This document shows positions 56,560 through 64,000 of a DNA stretch of 64,000 nucleotides, in pieces; position 1 is the stretch's first letter, and each line of letters starts with the position of its first letter. Source of the stretch: Bacteroidales bacterium (GTDB lineage: Bacteria > Bacteroidota > Bacteroidia > Bacteroidales > Muribaculaceae); contig SUXH01000003.1 in the NCBI GenBank assembly GCA_015061055.1, forward strand, positions 62,001 to 126,000, read 5' to 3'. The notes beneath the pieces are model-generated. The model was not told the DNA's origin, made no database searches, and worked only from the letters and a program-made list of their open reading frames with translations. The position numbers and the translations under genes are program-made.

Positions 56560-56903
56560 TTATTTGGCGAATTTAAAAACAATTTTGTAACGAATCTTGC
56601 TATGGGATTAATGATTAATGTTTTTTTAAATATAAAAACAATTATAAGCAAGAATAAGAATGCTCCACAAACAATGAGGTTGGCAATACATTCACTTTTA
56701 AATATTTGAACTAACCAATCAACTAATGCTTCCGATAAAAAGAAAAGAGCACAAGTCGACAATACAATTACAATTCCAACAAATGTCATTGAAGTTATTA
56801 AAATTGTGATTTTTTCGACTGCAGTTAGCTTTGCATAATCAATTTGTAAAGTTAAATATTTTTTTATTTCACCCCACAATTCCTTATATGTTGATGTATC
56901 CAT
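56556..56903 (-). CDS. Phage-holin-superfamily-like membrane protein (DUF1469 type)
   Basis: A 115-residue protein with two transmembrane helices (about residues 35-57 and 74-92) and a charged C-terminal tail. This pattern fits the Phage_holin_3_6/DUF1469 family, which in spite of its name is widespread on bacterial chromosomes beside YtxH genes. There are no phage genes near it. It is translationally coupled to the next gene by a 4-base overlap. Function is unknown, probably envelope stress or membrane organisation. Confidence 0.8.
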   Translation of the reverse strand: MDTSTYKELWGEIKKYLTLQIDYAKLTAVEKITILITSMTFVGIVIVLSTCALFFLSEALVDWLVQIFKSECIANLIVCGAFLFLLIIVFIFKKTLIINPIARFVTKLFLNSPNK

Positions 56904-56953
56904 AAATGCAATATGATTAGGGCGTAATATTTGTACTACGCCCTTGTGCTTTA

Positions 56954-57160
56954 TTATGCTTTACTATCTTCAATTTCTGCTGTAATTTGGTCAACTAGTT
57001 CGCTGACATCATCATCACTGAAATCAATTCCTCTTTCTTTTAGCATACGTTTTATACGTGCTCTTAAATCACTACCCTTTTCCGGTGCAAAAAGAATTGC
57101 TGTGACACACCCAACAGCAGCACCACCTAAAAATGCATATAATAAACTGCTATATTTCAT
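56954..57160 (-). CDS. YtxH-like small membrane protein, copy 2
   Basis: A 68-residue protein, with an N-terminal membrane helix (LLYAFLGGAAVGCVTAILFAP) and a charged helical tail EKGSDLRARIKRMLKERGI. The FAPEKG after a Gly-rich helix is the YtxH hallmark. The start is taken as the ATG at 57160 rather than an in-frame TTG at 57181, which would overlap the preceding gene. It lies 10 bases after copy 1 and shares about half its core with it, indicating tandem duplication. Confidence 0.85.
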   Translation of the reverse strand: MKYSSLLYAFLGGAAVGCVTAILFAPEKGSDLRARIKRMLKERGIDFSDDDVSELVDQITAEIEDSKA

Positions 57161-57170
57161 AAATTTATAC

Positions 57171-57368
57171 TTATTTTTCAAATTCTGTTGTTAATTCTTC
57201 TACAAGTTCATCCATCTTTTTGCCAGTGAGATTTATGCCCTTTTTTCTCAAACATTCTACTATCTTTTTGCGAGTTTCAGTTCCTTTATCAGGTGCAAAA
57301 AGAAGACCAACTGCAGCACCGGCGATTGCACCACCAACTACTGCTAAAATAACGTGTAAAGGTTTCAT
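57171..57368 (-). CDS. YtxH-like small membrane protein, copy 1
   Basis: A 65-residue protein with the Gly/Ala-rich helix VILAVVGGAIAGAAVGLLFAP followed by DKGTETRKKIVECLRKKGI. YtxH proteins are general-stress-related membrane proteins whose precise role is unclear. It is first in the minus-strand cluster, and a promoter-like GTTG-N20-TATTTTTG lies at 57473-57442. Confidence 0.85.
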   Translation of the reverse strand: MKPLHVILAVVGGAIAGAAVGLLFAPDKGTETRKKIVECLRKKGINLTGKKMDELVEELTTEFEK

Positions 57369-57441
57369 ATCATCTAAGTTTTAATTATTATACTTCAATT
57401 ATATTAACAATTTATTATCTAATTAGTTAATTATGTTACCA

Positions 57442-57473
57442 CAAAAATACAAATATTTTCAACATAGTACAAC
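57442..57473 (-). promoter_or_regulatory. Promoter of the YtxH-prmA cluster
   Basis: On the minus strand GTTG (57473-57470), a 20-base spacer and TATTTTTG (57449-57442) match the consensus with one change. It is back to back with the uvrA promoter. Confidence 0.65.
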
Positions 57474-57487
57474 TATATAAAAGTTTT

Positions 57488-57519
57488 TTTGTACAAATAA
57501 GATGAATGTTGTATTTTTG
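57488..57519 (+). promoter_or_regulatory. Consensus promoter of uvrA
   Basis: TTTG (57488-57491), a 20-base spacer and TATTTTTG (57512-57519) match exactly. The predicted leader before ATG 57540 is about 15 bases. No LexA-like operator was recognised by eye. Confidence 0.8.
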
Positions 57520-57539
57520 TTTTTTTAAATTTTACAGAA

Positions 57540-60332
57540 ATGTTAACAAAAGACATTATAATAAAAGGCGCCAAGGTAAACAATCTAAAAAACATTGACG
57601 TTTCGATTCCAAGAAATAAATTAATAGTAATTACTGGGCTTTCTGGCTCTGGAAAATCTTCTCTTGCATTCGACACTTTATATGCTGAGGGCCAACGAAG
57701 ATATGTTGAGAGTTTATCATCTTATGCTCGTCAATTTCTTGGCAGAATGACTAAACCGGAGTGCGATTATATCAAAGGACTACCACCAGCAATTGCTATC
57801 GAACAAAAGGTGAACAACCGAAATGCCAGAAGTACTGTAGGTACTTCTACTGAAATTTATGATTATCTTCGCCTTTTATTTTCGAGAATTGGTAAAACGT
57901 TTTCACCAATTAGTAATAAACTGGTGAAAAAACATACGGCGCAAGATGTTTTAAATGCAATCAATTCTTATCCAATTGGAACAAAATTCGCAATATTAGC
58001 CAAGATTTATATCCCAAATGAACGAACATTTTCTCAGCAATTAAAGATTCTCCATAAAGCAGGCTATTCAAGGTTGGAATATATGAACGAATTTATTTCA
58101 ATTATTGATGTTATTAATCAACATTCGGAATACGATGTCAATTACAACCTGCTAATTGATAGAATGACAGTTACAAAGGAAGAATATGATGATATACGAT
58201 TACTTGACTCTATTGAAACTGCATTTTTTGAAGGTCATGATGAATGTACTTTGAAAGTATGGTCAAACTCTGGAATCGAATCCCATACATTTTCAAAAAG
58301 ATTTGAAGCAGATGGTATTACTTTCTTGACGCCAACAGATTTAATGTTTAATTTTAATAATCCTATAGGAGCTTGTCCTATTTGCGAAGGTTATGGTAAA
58401 ATTATTGGGATTGATGAATCTTTGGTTATACCAGACAAATCTCTTTCTATATATGATGATGCTGTATTATGTTGGCGTGGTCCTAAAATGAGTGAATATA
58501 AGAGAGAATTTATACGGATTGCGACAAAACACAATTTCCCTATTCATCGTCCTTATAATCAATTAAATCAAGAACAACGTGATTTACTTTGGAATGGAGT
58601 GGATGATTTTGGTGGTATAAATGGATTTTTTAATTATTTAGAATCCAAGAATTACATCATTCAAAACAGAGTGATGCTAGCTCGATATAGAGGTAAAACA
58701 ACATGCCCTGAATGTAATGGTTCTCGTTTGAAAGCATCAGCAGAATATGTTAAAATAGCAAATTCATCAATATCTAATTTAGTTAAACTTCCGGTTAAAG
58801 ATTTATTAAATTGGTTCGAGAATCTTACATTGTCTGAACATGATACGCAAATAGCACAAAGAATCCTTACGGAGATAAAGAATAGATTGTCATTTCTATG
58901 TAATGTTGGGTTGGGTTATCTTACCTTAGATCGTCTGTCATCAACATTATCTGGAGGAGAAAGTCAAAGAATCAATCTTGCTACATCATTAGGCAGTTCT
59001 CTTGTTGGATCATTATATATATTAGATGAGCCTAGTATTGGGTTACATTCGCGAGATACAGACAAATTAATTAATGTATTGCGATTGTTACAAGAGCAAG
59101 GTAATACAGTTATTGTTGTAGAACATGATGAAGAAATCATTCGTGCAACTGACTACATTATTGATGTTGGACCATTAGCCGGTAGTAAAGGCGGTGAAAT
59201 TGTTTACCAAGGTAATACACATAATTTAGATAGAGCAACGGAAAGTCTTACTGTAAAATATCTAAATGGGAATCTTTTTATTCCAATACCTCAAGTACGT
59301 AGAAAATGGAGTAATTATATCCAGATTAAAGGAGCAACCGAGAATAATCTTAAGAATGTGGATGTAAAGATCCCTCTTGGAATAATGACTGTAGTTACCG
59401 GAGTAAGTGGATCAGGAAAATCTACCCTTATTAACCAAATATTATATAAAGCATTGGCAAAATACTATGGGGAATCAAAAGAATCACCAGGTCAACATCA
59501 ATGTATAGAAGGTGATTTACATTTACTTCAAGGTGTGGAATTTGTAGATCAAAATCCAATTGGTAAATCTTCTAGAAGTAATCCGGCAACATATCTCAAA
59601 GTGTTTGATGAAATCAGGAGACTCTATGCAGAACAACAACTGTCAAAACAAATGGGTTATAATGCCGGTTATTTTTCATTCAACACACCAGGTGGCAGAT
59701 GTGAGAATTGTAAAGGTGAAGGAAATATCACAATAGAGATGCAATTTATGGCTGATATTACATTAGAATGTGAACATTGCCATGGTAAACGATACTCTCA
59801 AAATGCATTAGATATTGAATATAAAGGTAAGAATATTAATGATATTCTCAATATGACAATTAATAATGCTATTGATTTTTTTTCAAAGAGTAATGGTGCT
59901 ACAGAGAAAGCAATTGTAAAAAGAATGAAACCTCTTCAAGATGTTGGTTTGGGATACATAAAATTAGGGCAATCATCATCCACATTATCAGGTGGTGAAA
60001 ATCAAAGAGTAAAATTGGCATATTATATTGGCCAAGAAAAGAATTCCCCTACTCTATTTATATTTGATGAACCAACAACTGGACTACATTTTCACGATAT
60101 TAATACTTTAATGCAATCATTTAATAATCTTATATCCAAAGGGCATACTATTGTTATTATTGAACATAATATGGATATTATTAAATGCGCTGATTATATT
60201 ATAGATATAGGACCTGAAGGTGGAGAATATGGAGGCTCTATTGTTTTCTGTGGCACTCCTGAGGAGTTAATAAAATGTGAGCGTAGTTATACTGGTTTAT
60301 ATCTCAAAGATAAACTGCAAACAAAAAAATGA
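57540..60332 (+). CDS. uvrA: Excinuclease ABC subunit A
   Basis: A 930-residue DNA-damage sensor of nucleotide excision repair that loads UvrB. Two ABC modules are visible: Walker A GLSGSGKS (33-40) and GVSGSGKS (about 621-628), signatures [12 protein letters not shown] and [12 protein letters not shown], and Walker B LYILDEPS and LFIFDEPT. Zinc-binding Cys pairs occur at CPICEGYG and CPECNGSR in the first half and CENCKGEG and CEHCHGKR in the second. The length equals E. coli UvrA, and no insertion or frameshift is present. The stop codon lies within a terminator shared with the convergent DUF4293 gene. Confidence 0.97.
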   Translation: MLTKDIIIKGAKVNNLKNIDVSIPRNKLIVITGLSGSGKSSLAFDTLYAEGQRRYVESLSSYARQFLGRMTKPECDYIKGLPPAIAIEQKVNNRNARSTVGTSTEIYDYLRLLFSRIGKTFSPISNKLVKKHTAQDVLNAINSYPIGTKFAILAKIYIPNERTFSQQLKILHKAGYSRLEYMNEFISIIDVINQHSEYDVNYNLLIDRMTVTKEEYDDIRLLDSIETAFFEGHDECTLKVWSNSGIESHTFSKRFEADGITFLTPTDLMFNFNNPIGACPICEGYGKIIGIDESLVIPDKSLSIYDDAVLCWRGPKMSEYKREFIRIATKHNFPIHRPYNQLNQEQRDLLWNGVDDFGGINGFFNYLESKNYIIQNRVMLARYRGKTTCPECNGSRLKASAEYVKIANSSISNLVKLPVKDLLNWFENLTLSEHDTQIAQRILTEIKNRLSFLCNVGLGYLTLDRLSSTLSGGESQRINLATSLGSSLVGSLYILDEPSIGLHSRDTDKLINVLRLLQEQGNTVIVVEHDEEIIRATDYIIDVGPLAGSKGGEIVYQGNTHNLDRATESLTVKYLNGNLFIPIPQVRRKWSNYIQIKGATENNLKNVDVKIPLGIMTVVTGVSGSGKSTLINQILYKALAKYYGESKESPGQHQCIEGDLHLLQGVEFVDQNPIGKSSRSNPATYLKVFDEIRRLYAEQQLSKQMGYNAGYFSFNTPGGRCENCKGEGNITIEMQFMADITLECEHCHGKRYSQNALDIEYKGKNINDILNMTINNAIDFFSKSNGATEKAIVKRMKPLQDVGLGYIKLGQSSSTLSGGENQRVKLAYYIGQEKNSPTLFIFDEPTTGLHFHDINTLMQSFNNLISKGHTIVIIEHNMDIIKCADYIIDIGPEGGEYGGSIVFCGTPEELIKCERSYTGLYLKDKLQTKK

Positions 60333-60351
60333 GGAAAGTTCCTCATTTTTT
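60324..60351. terminator. Terminator overlapping both convergent stop codons
   Basis: AAAAAATGAGGA (60324-60335) pairs exactly with TCCTCATTTTTT (60340-60351) around the loop AAGT. The left arm includes the uvrA TGA (60330-60332) and the right arm overlaps the DUF4293 stop (60350-60352). Confidence 0.88.
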
Positions 60352-60772
60352 ATCTTATTCTATCATAACTACTTAGTAACTTCATATCTCTTTTTATTGC
60401 TGAAATTGATAGCACTAAAAAAACTAATGATATTAGTGGTAAACAATTAGATAATAAAAATTGGTCAAATTGAACAATTGTTTGCCCCAACGCATCCATA
60501 ATCATTACAACCAATTGTGTTGTTACTAATAATATATTAATACTACATAAGGCTATTTGCAATTTCATTGATTTATATTTAAAAATTGATATCATTGAAA
60601 GAATTGCAACTAAAAGACTCAATGTAAAAGAAATTATGCTCAATTCAAATAAACTCATTTTCTCAAATGTTTCAGAAATAGTCTTAACTAAAATTACATC
60701 TGTGAACGAGTAAATTGACATTAATACTGTTACCAATAACAAATATACCGACTGAATACGTTGTATTACCAT
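60350..60772 (-). CDS. DUF4293 family membrane protein
   Basis: A 140-residue protein with four hydrophobic helices (about residues 8-28, 42-64, 72-94 and 104-126) starting MVIQRIQSVYLLLVTVLMS, the pattern of DUF4293, a family seen in Bacteroidetes. Function is unknown. It is convergent with uvrA and shares its terminator. Confidence 0.8.
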   Translation of the reverse strand: MVIQRIQSVYLLLVTVLMSIYSFTDVILVKTISETFEKMSLFELSIISFTLSLLVAILSMISIFKYKSMKLQIALCSINILLVTTQLVVMIMDALGQTIVQFDQFLLSNCLPLISLVFLVLSISAIKRDMKLLSSYDRIR

Positions 60773-60901
60773 AATTACTATTTTTAATTAAACTCTTATA
60801 TTTTATGCAAATTTAATCTATTTGTTTAATTTGAACAATATAAAATACTTTAAAAGTCACTATAAACATTGAAAATAGTCGTAATAAGAATATATTTTGC
60901 T

Positions 60902-60909
60902 TATATTTG
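60902..60909 (+). promoter_or_regulatory. -7 box of the large TPR gene
   Basis: TATATTTG matches the -7 consensus and lies 20 bases before the ATG at 60930. A TTTG at 20-base spacing is not clear. Confidence 0.5.
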
Positions 60910-60929
60910 CATAATATTATATTTACAAT

Positions 60930-63119
60930 ATGAATAATAACGAGATTCTCAAGCAACAAAAAGTTATCTACAATTCATTAATTACATATCAACTAAATAA
61001 TTCTATTAAAGCTATCGAAGATTTGCAAGAACAAACAGCGATAATGCATTTCTCTACCGAATTAGACAATATTAAACTCGAGTATCACTACTTGCTGTCA
61101 TATTTCAAAAATGGAACAAACGACCCACAGAGGGAAATAATCTTCTCTTCTTTCATACAACGTTTATTTGTTATTGCTGATAAGATAATTTCGGAGTATA
61201 GAACAAGAAATGATGTAAATCTTTATTATTCTCATAAACGTAATAAGATTAAAAACGGTAGAACTCTCTCTATTTTATTAAATGAATATAAGAAAGAAGT
61301 TTCAAAACTGAATTTATTTGATTTAAACGATTACACATCTACTATTGAAATATATAAAACGACAGAGATTTTAGAGTTTGATATTTTCAATTATATATGG
61401 ACAATATTCCCTGCTTATACAGATGACATCTATATAATCAATGAAATATTTGAAAATAACACATACCCAACATACTTTAAAGAGTTAATTATATCGGCTG
61501 TTATGATGTCTCTTTTTGAGTATTACGACGAACGTCTATTTTTAATTCTAGTAAAGCTTTATAATAATGACAATCCAAATATTTCGTTAAAATCGCTTAT
61601 TTCTGTTGTTCTTATAGCTATTCTTCACAAGGAAAGAATTCTAATTTCTAATCAGTTTAAAAATATATTCGATTTAATATCTGATAACGCACAATTTTCT
61701 AATGATATTAAAAATATTATATATCAATTCATAAGAAGTTGGAATACAGAAAGAATAACAAAGAAAATGGAAGATGAGATTTTACCTAATTTAATAAAAA
61801 TCTCTCCTAATTTCATAAAAAAATTTAGACACGATAGTACACTAACTGAAATAAGTGATTTTGAAAGTAATCCTGAATGGAAAAATACTTTTGAGAATGA
61901 TGATTTAACAAAAAAAATAGAGGAATTCAACAAATTACAATCAGATGGTGGTGATGTTTTTGCAGGAACATTCAGCCATTTAAAATCATTCCCATTCTTT
62001 AGTAAAATAAGTAATTGGTTTTTACCATTTCATCAAAACCATTCATTAATACGTAACACGTTACAAGAAGATGAGATTAAATTATTCAGTATAATGCTTG
62101 ACTCAAAATTTCTTTGTGATAGTGACAAATTTTCATTTTTAGCATCATTAGGATTAGTGCCTGAATCTCAACGTAAAGTTATGCTAATGCAACTTGAAGA
62201 ACAAAACAATGCAATCAATGAACTTAAAACCACAGAATTACAAGTAGAAAACAAAATAACAAGACAATCCATTATTAGTAATTATCTACAGAACCTATAT
62301 CGTTTCTTTAAATTCTATCCACAGAAAAAAGAGTTTAGAGACCCATTTAAAGATTTATTGAATTTAGATATCATAAAGTTGATTGTACATACAGAGCTCA
62401 TTGATGATACATTGATTCTAATAGGAGAATATTGTTTGCAAAACAACTTATATACTGAAGCAATTTATTATCTTAACTCAATTAGAGAAACATATAAAAA
62501 TACACAGCCAACCTTATACCAAAAGATAGGTTTCTGTTATCAAAGTTTAAGTCGATATAGTGAGGCGATAGAAGAATATGAGAAATTCGATTTATTAGAA
62601 AATAAAGACCTATGGACTCTTAAACATTTGGCAGTATGTTACAAAGGCTTAAAACACACTGATGAAGCGCTTAAATGTTATCTTAAGATTAAAGAGTTTA
62701 ATCCGGAAAACATCAATATATTGCTAAATATAGGTCATTGCTATTTGGATTTATGTGAATATGATAATGCATTAAAGTACTACTATAAAGTACACTACTT
62801 AGATGAAACGGCATCCAAAGCATTACGACCATTAGCTTGGTGTTTGTTTTTAATGAAAGATTTTACTACAAGTGAGAGTTTTTATACTAAGATTATATCT
62901 AGCAATCCCAATGCCACAGATTATCTTAATTATGGACATTTAAAACTTGGTCAACAAGAAATTAAGAAAGCTATTGAATTTTACCAACTTTCAATAGATG
63001 AAAATGGAACTATTGAGAAATTTATAGAATCTTTTAAAAATGATTTTGATGTCCTATATAAGGTTGGTATATCTAAATATGATATTCAAATATTACTTGA
63101 TATATTAGTCAGCAAATAA
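60930..63119 (+). CDS. Large TPR-containing protein of unknown function
   Basis: A 729-residue cytoplasmic-looking protein without a signal peptide. Residues 1 to about 490 are helical and Asn/Ile/Lys-rich with no domain I recognise. From about residue 490 there are TPR units, such as LYTEAIYYLNSIRETYKN, RYSEAIEEYEKF, HTDEALKCYLKIKEFNPEN and EYDNALKYYYKVHYLDET. The C-terminal 30 residues are not TPR-like. It lies 22 bases before the M3 peptidase gene but is otherwise without telling neighbours. TPRs suggest partner binding; nothing more is supported. Confidence 0.82.
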   Translation: MNNNEILKQQKVIYNSLITYQLNNSIKAIEDLQEQTAIMHFSTELDNIKLEYHYLLSYFKNGTNDPQREIIFSSFIQRLFVIADKIISEYRTRNDVNLYYSHKRNKIKNGRTLSILLNEYKKEVSKLNLFDLNDYTSTIEIYKTTEILEFDIFNYIWTIFPAYTDDIYIINEIFENNTYPTYFKELIISAVMMSLFEYYDERLFLILVKLYNNDNPNISLKSLISVVLIAILHKERILISNQFKNIFDLISDNAQFSNDIKNIIYQFIRSWNTERITKKMEDEILPNLIKISPNFIKKFRHDSTLTEISDFESNPEWKNTFENDDLTKKIEEFNKLQSDGGDVFAGTFSHLKSFPFFSKISNWFLPFHQNHSLIRNTLQEDEIKLFSIMLDSKFLCDSDKFSFLASLGLVPESQRKVMLMQLEEQNNAINELKTTELQVENKITRQSIISNYLQNLYRFFKFYPQKKEFRDPFKDLLNLDIIKLIVHTELIDDTLILIGEYCLQNNLYTEAIYYLNSIRETYKNTQPTLYQKIGFCYQSLSRYSEAIEEYEKFDLLENKDLWTLKHLAVCYKGLKHTDEALKCYLKIKEFNPENINILLNIGHCYLDLCEYDNALKYYYKVHYLDETASKALRPLAWCLFLMKDFTTSESFYTKIISSNPNATDYLNYGHLKLGQQEIKKAIEFYQLSIDENGTIEKFIESFKNDFDVLYKVGISKYDIQILLDILVSK

Positions 63120-63141
63120 TAACTAACAAAAAATATTCACA

Positions 63142-64000
63142 ATGAAAAAAATCATTTTAGCTTTAGTACTAATTTTATTACTCCAAAACATGGCAAATAG
63201 TCAAAACATCTTCTTTGCGGAGTTTAAAACTACAAATGGAGCCATTCCATTTGATAAGATCACTAATAGTGACTTTGAACCTGCAATATTAAAAGGTATT
63301 GAAGAACAAGAGCAGGAAATAAATGCTATCGTAAACCAACGTAGTATTGCTACATTTGAAAATACAATTGTAGCACTTGAACGTTCTGGCAAAACATTAA
63401 ATCGAGTATTAGGTGTTTTTTATCCTTATATTTCAGCAAATTCCAATGATGAATTAATGGAAATCTCCACCAAAATTTCACCTATTCTATCAGCTCATAG
63501 CACAAGTATTAGTTTAAATGAAAAACTATGGGAAAGGGTTAAGTTTGTTTATGAAAATATTGACAGAAGTACTCTTGATAAAGAGGATTTAATGTTACTT
63601 GATGAGACATACGTTTCGTTTACTCGTAATGGAGCTAACCTTACAGGTGAGAATCGTGAGAAATATCGCAATCTAAATAATGAGATATCTATGTTAACTC
63701 TTAAGTTCGGTCAAAATGTTCTTAAAGAACTTAATACATATGAAATCTGGTTAGAAGAAAGTGATCTAGAAGGTCTGCCTGAGAGTGTTGTTGAAGCAGC
63801 ACAATTGGCTGCAAAAGAAAAAGGGAAAGAAGGATATTTATTTACTATGGCAGCACCAAGTTATCGCCCTTTTATGCAATATTCTTCACGACGTGATTTA
63901 AGAGAAAAAATGTATAAGATCTATAATTCTCGTAACACAAAAGGTGAATTTAGCAACATTGAAATTATGGCGGAAATAGCTGATAAACGCCGCCAACTTG
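63142..64000 (+). CDS. M3-family oligopeptidase, 5' part (cut by window end)
   Basis: An open frame from ATG 63142 runs to the window edge without a stop, giving 286 residues. It has a signal peptide (about residues 1-20, ILALVLILLLQNMANSQ) and the N-terminal M3/Dcp layout: FEPAILKGIEEQEQEINAI, TFENTIVALERSGKTLNRV, NGANLTGENREKYRNLNNEI and PSYRPFMQYSSRRDLREKMY. These match peptidyl-dipeptidase Dcp. The catalytic HEFGH motif is beyond the window, so activity cannot be confirmed. It is probably periplasmic and co-transcribed with the TPR gene. Confidence 0.9.
   Translation, partial: MKKIILALVLILLLQNMANSQNIFFAEFKTTNGAIPFDKITNSDFEPAILKGIEEQEQEINAIVNQRSIATFENTIVALERSGKTLNRVLGVFYPYISANSNDELMEISTKISPILSAHSTSISLNEKLWERVKFVYENIDRSTLDKEDLMLLDETYVSFTRNGANLTGENREKYRNLNNEISMLTLKFGQNVLKELNTYEIWLEESDLEGLPESVVEAAQLAAKEKGKEGYLFTMAAPSYRPFMQYSSRRDLREKMYKIYNSRNTKGEFSNIEIMAEIADKRRQL

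Noticed and set aside
56556-56903. Holin-like gene as evidence of a prophage
   Set aside because: No integrase, terminase, portal or tail genes are nearby; the family is common on chromosomes next to YtxH genes.

Overview
The window is a gene-dense, AT-rich stretch of chromosome from a member of the Bacteroidota, most likely order Bacteroidales (Muribaculaceae/Bacteroides-like). The evidence is promoters of the TTTG-N20-TAnnTTTG type, a tmRNA encoding the tag GENNYALAA, a type III glutamine synthetase, Bacteroidales families such as DUF4301, DUF4136 and DUF4293, a BspA-like leucine-rich repeat protein, and Bacteroidetes-style lipoproteins. The genus assignment is inference. I found no rRNA, tRNA, CRISPR array, insertion sequence, integrase or prophage. 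Almost everything is core or near-core genome, and no obvious defence island or novel multi-gene system is present.

Layout. 1-1754: translation block (L25, peptidyl-tRNA hydrolase, S4-domain protein). 1836-7881: heavy-metal export operon (His-rich small protein, His-rich RND adaptor, CusA/CzcA-type pump, TolC-like channel). 7929-10586: DUF4136 lipoprotein, then divergently the agmatine-to-putrescine pair. 10729-13443: pyruvate phosphate dikinase with a perfect 22-bp terminator. 13590-15616: thioredoxin-like protein and DUF4301. 15754-21914: a long RelA/SpoT homologue whose hydrolase motif is lost, a coupled lipoprotein and a 1031-residue BspA-like surface protein. 21911-26289: alpha/beta hydrolase, rpsF-rpsR-rplI, an HU/SPOR-type membrane protein and a TPR protein. 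26455-30203: transglutaminase, NlpC/P60 peptidase and dipeptide epimerase, a muropeptide-degradation operon. 30307-34159: DNA primase and an MFS transporter. 34370-36669: tgt (without the usual zinc cysteines) and an LptF/G permease. 36822-42963: clostripain-like lipoprotein, MscS channel, a possible structured RNA, recJ and recQ. 43053-47145: glnN and a long purF-like gene, with a terminator-like hairpin in the glnN leader. 47384-53601: alpha-amylase, phosphoesterase/PQQ-repeat protein, ABC-F ATPase, ECF-like sigma factor and an unlisted 52-residue protein. 53639-57368: ABC permease, ssrA (tmRNA), prmA and four small envelope-type proteins. 57540-64000: uvrA, DUF4293, a large TPR protein and the start of an M3 peptidase cut by the window edge.

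The points most worth following up are a hydrolase-dead Rel protein co-transcribed with a repeat-rich surface protein, the zinc-site loss in tgt, the glnN leader hairpin upstream of glnN-purF, the candidate RNA before recJ, the sigma-linked small ORF, and several genes whose -7 box sits directly on the start codon, predicting leaderless mRNAs.
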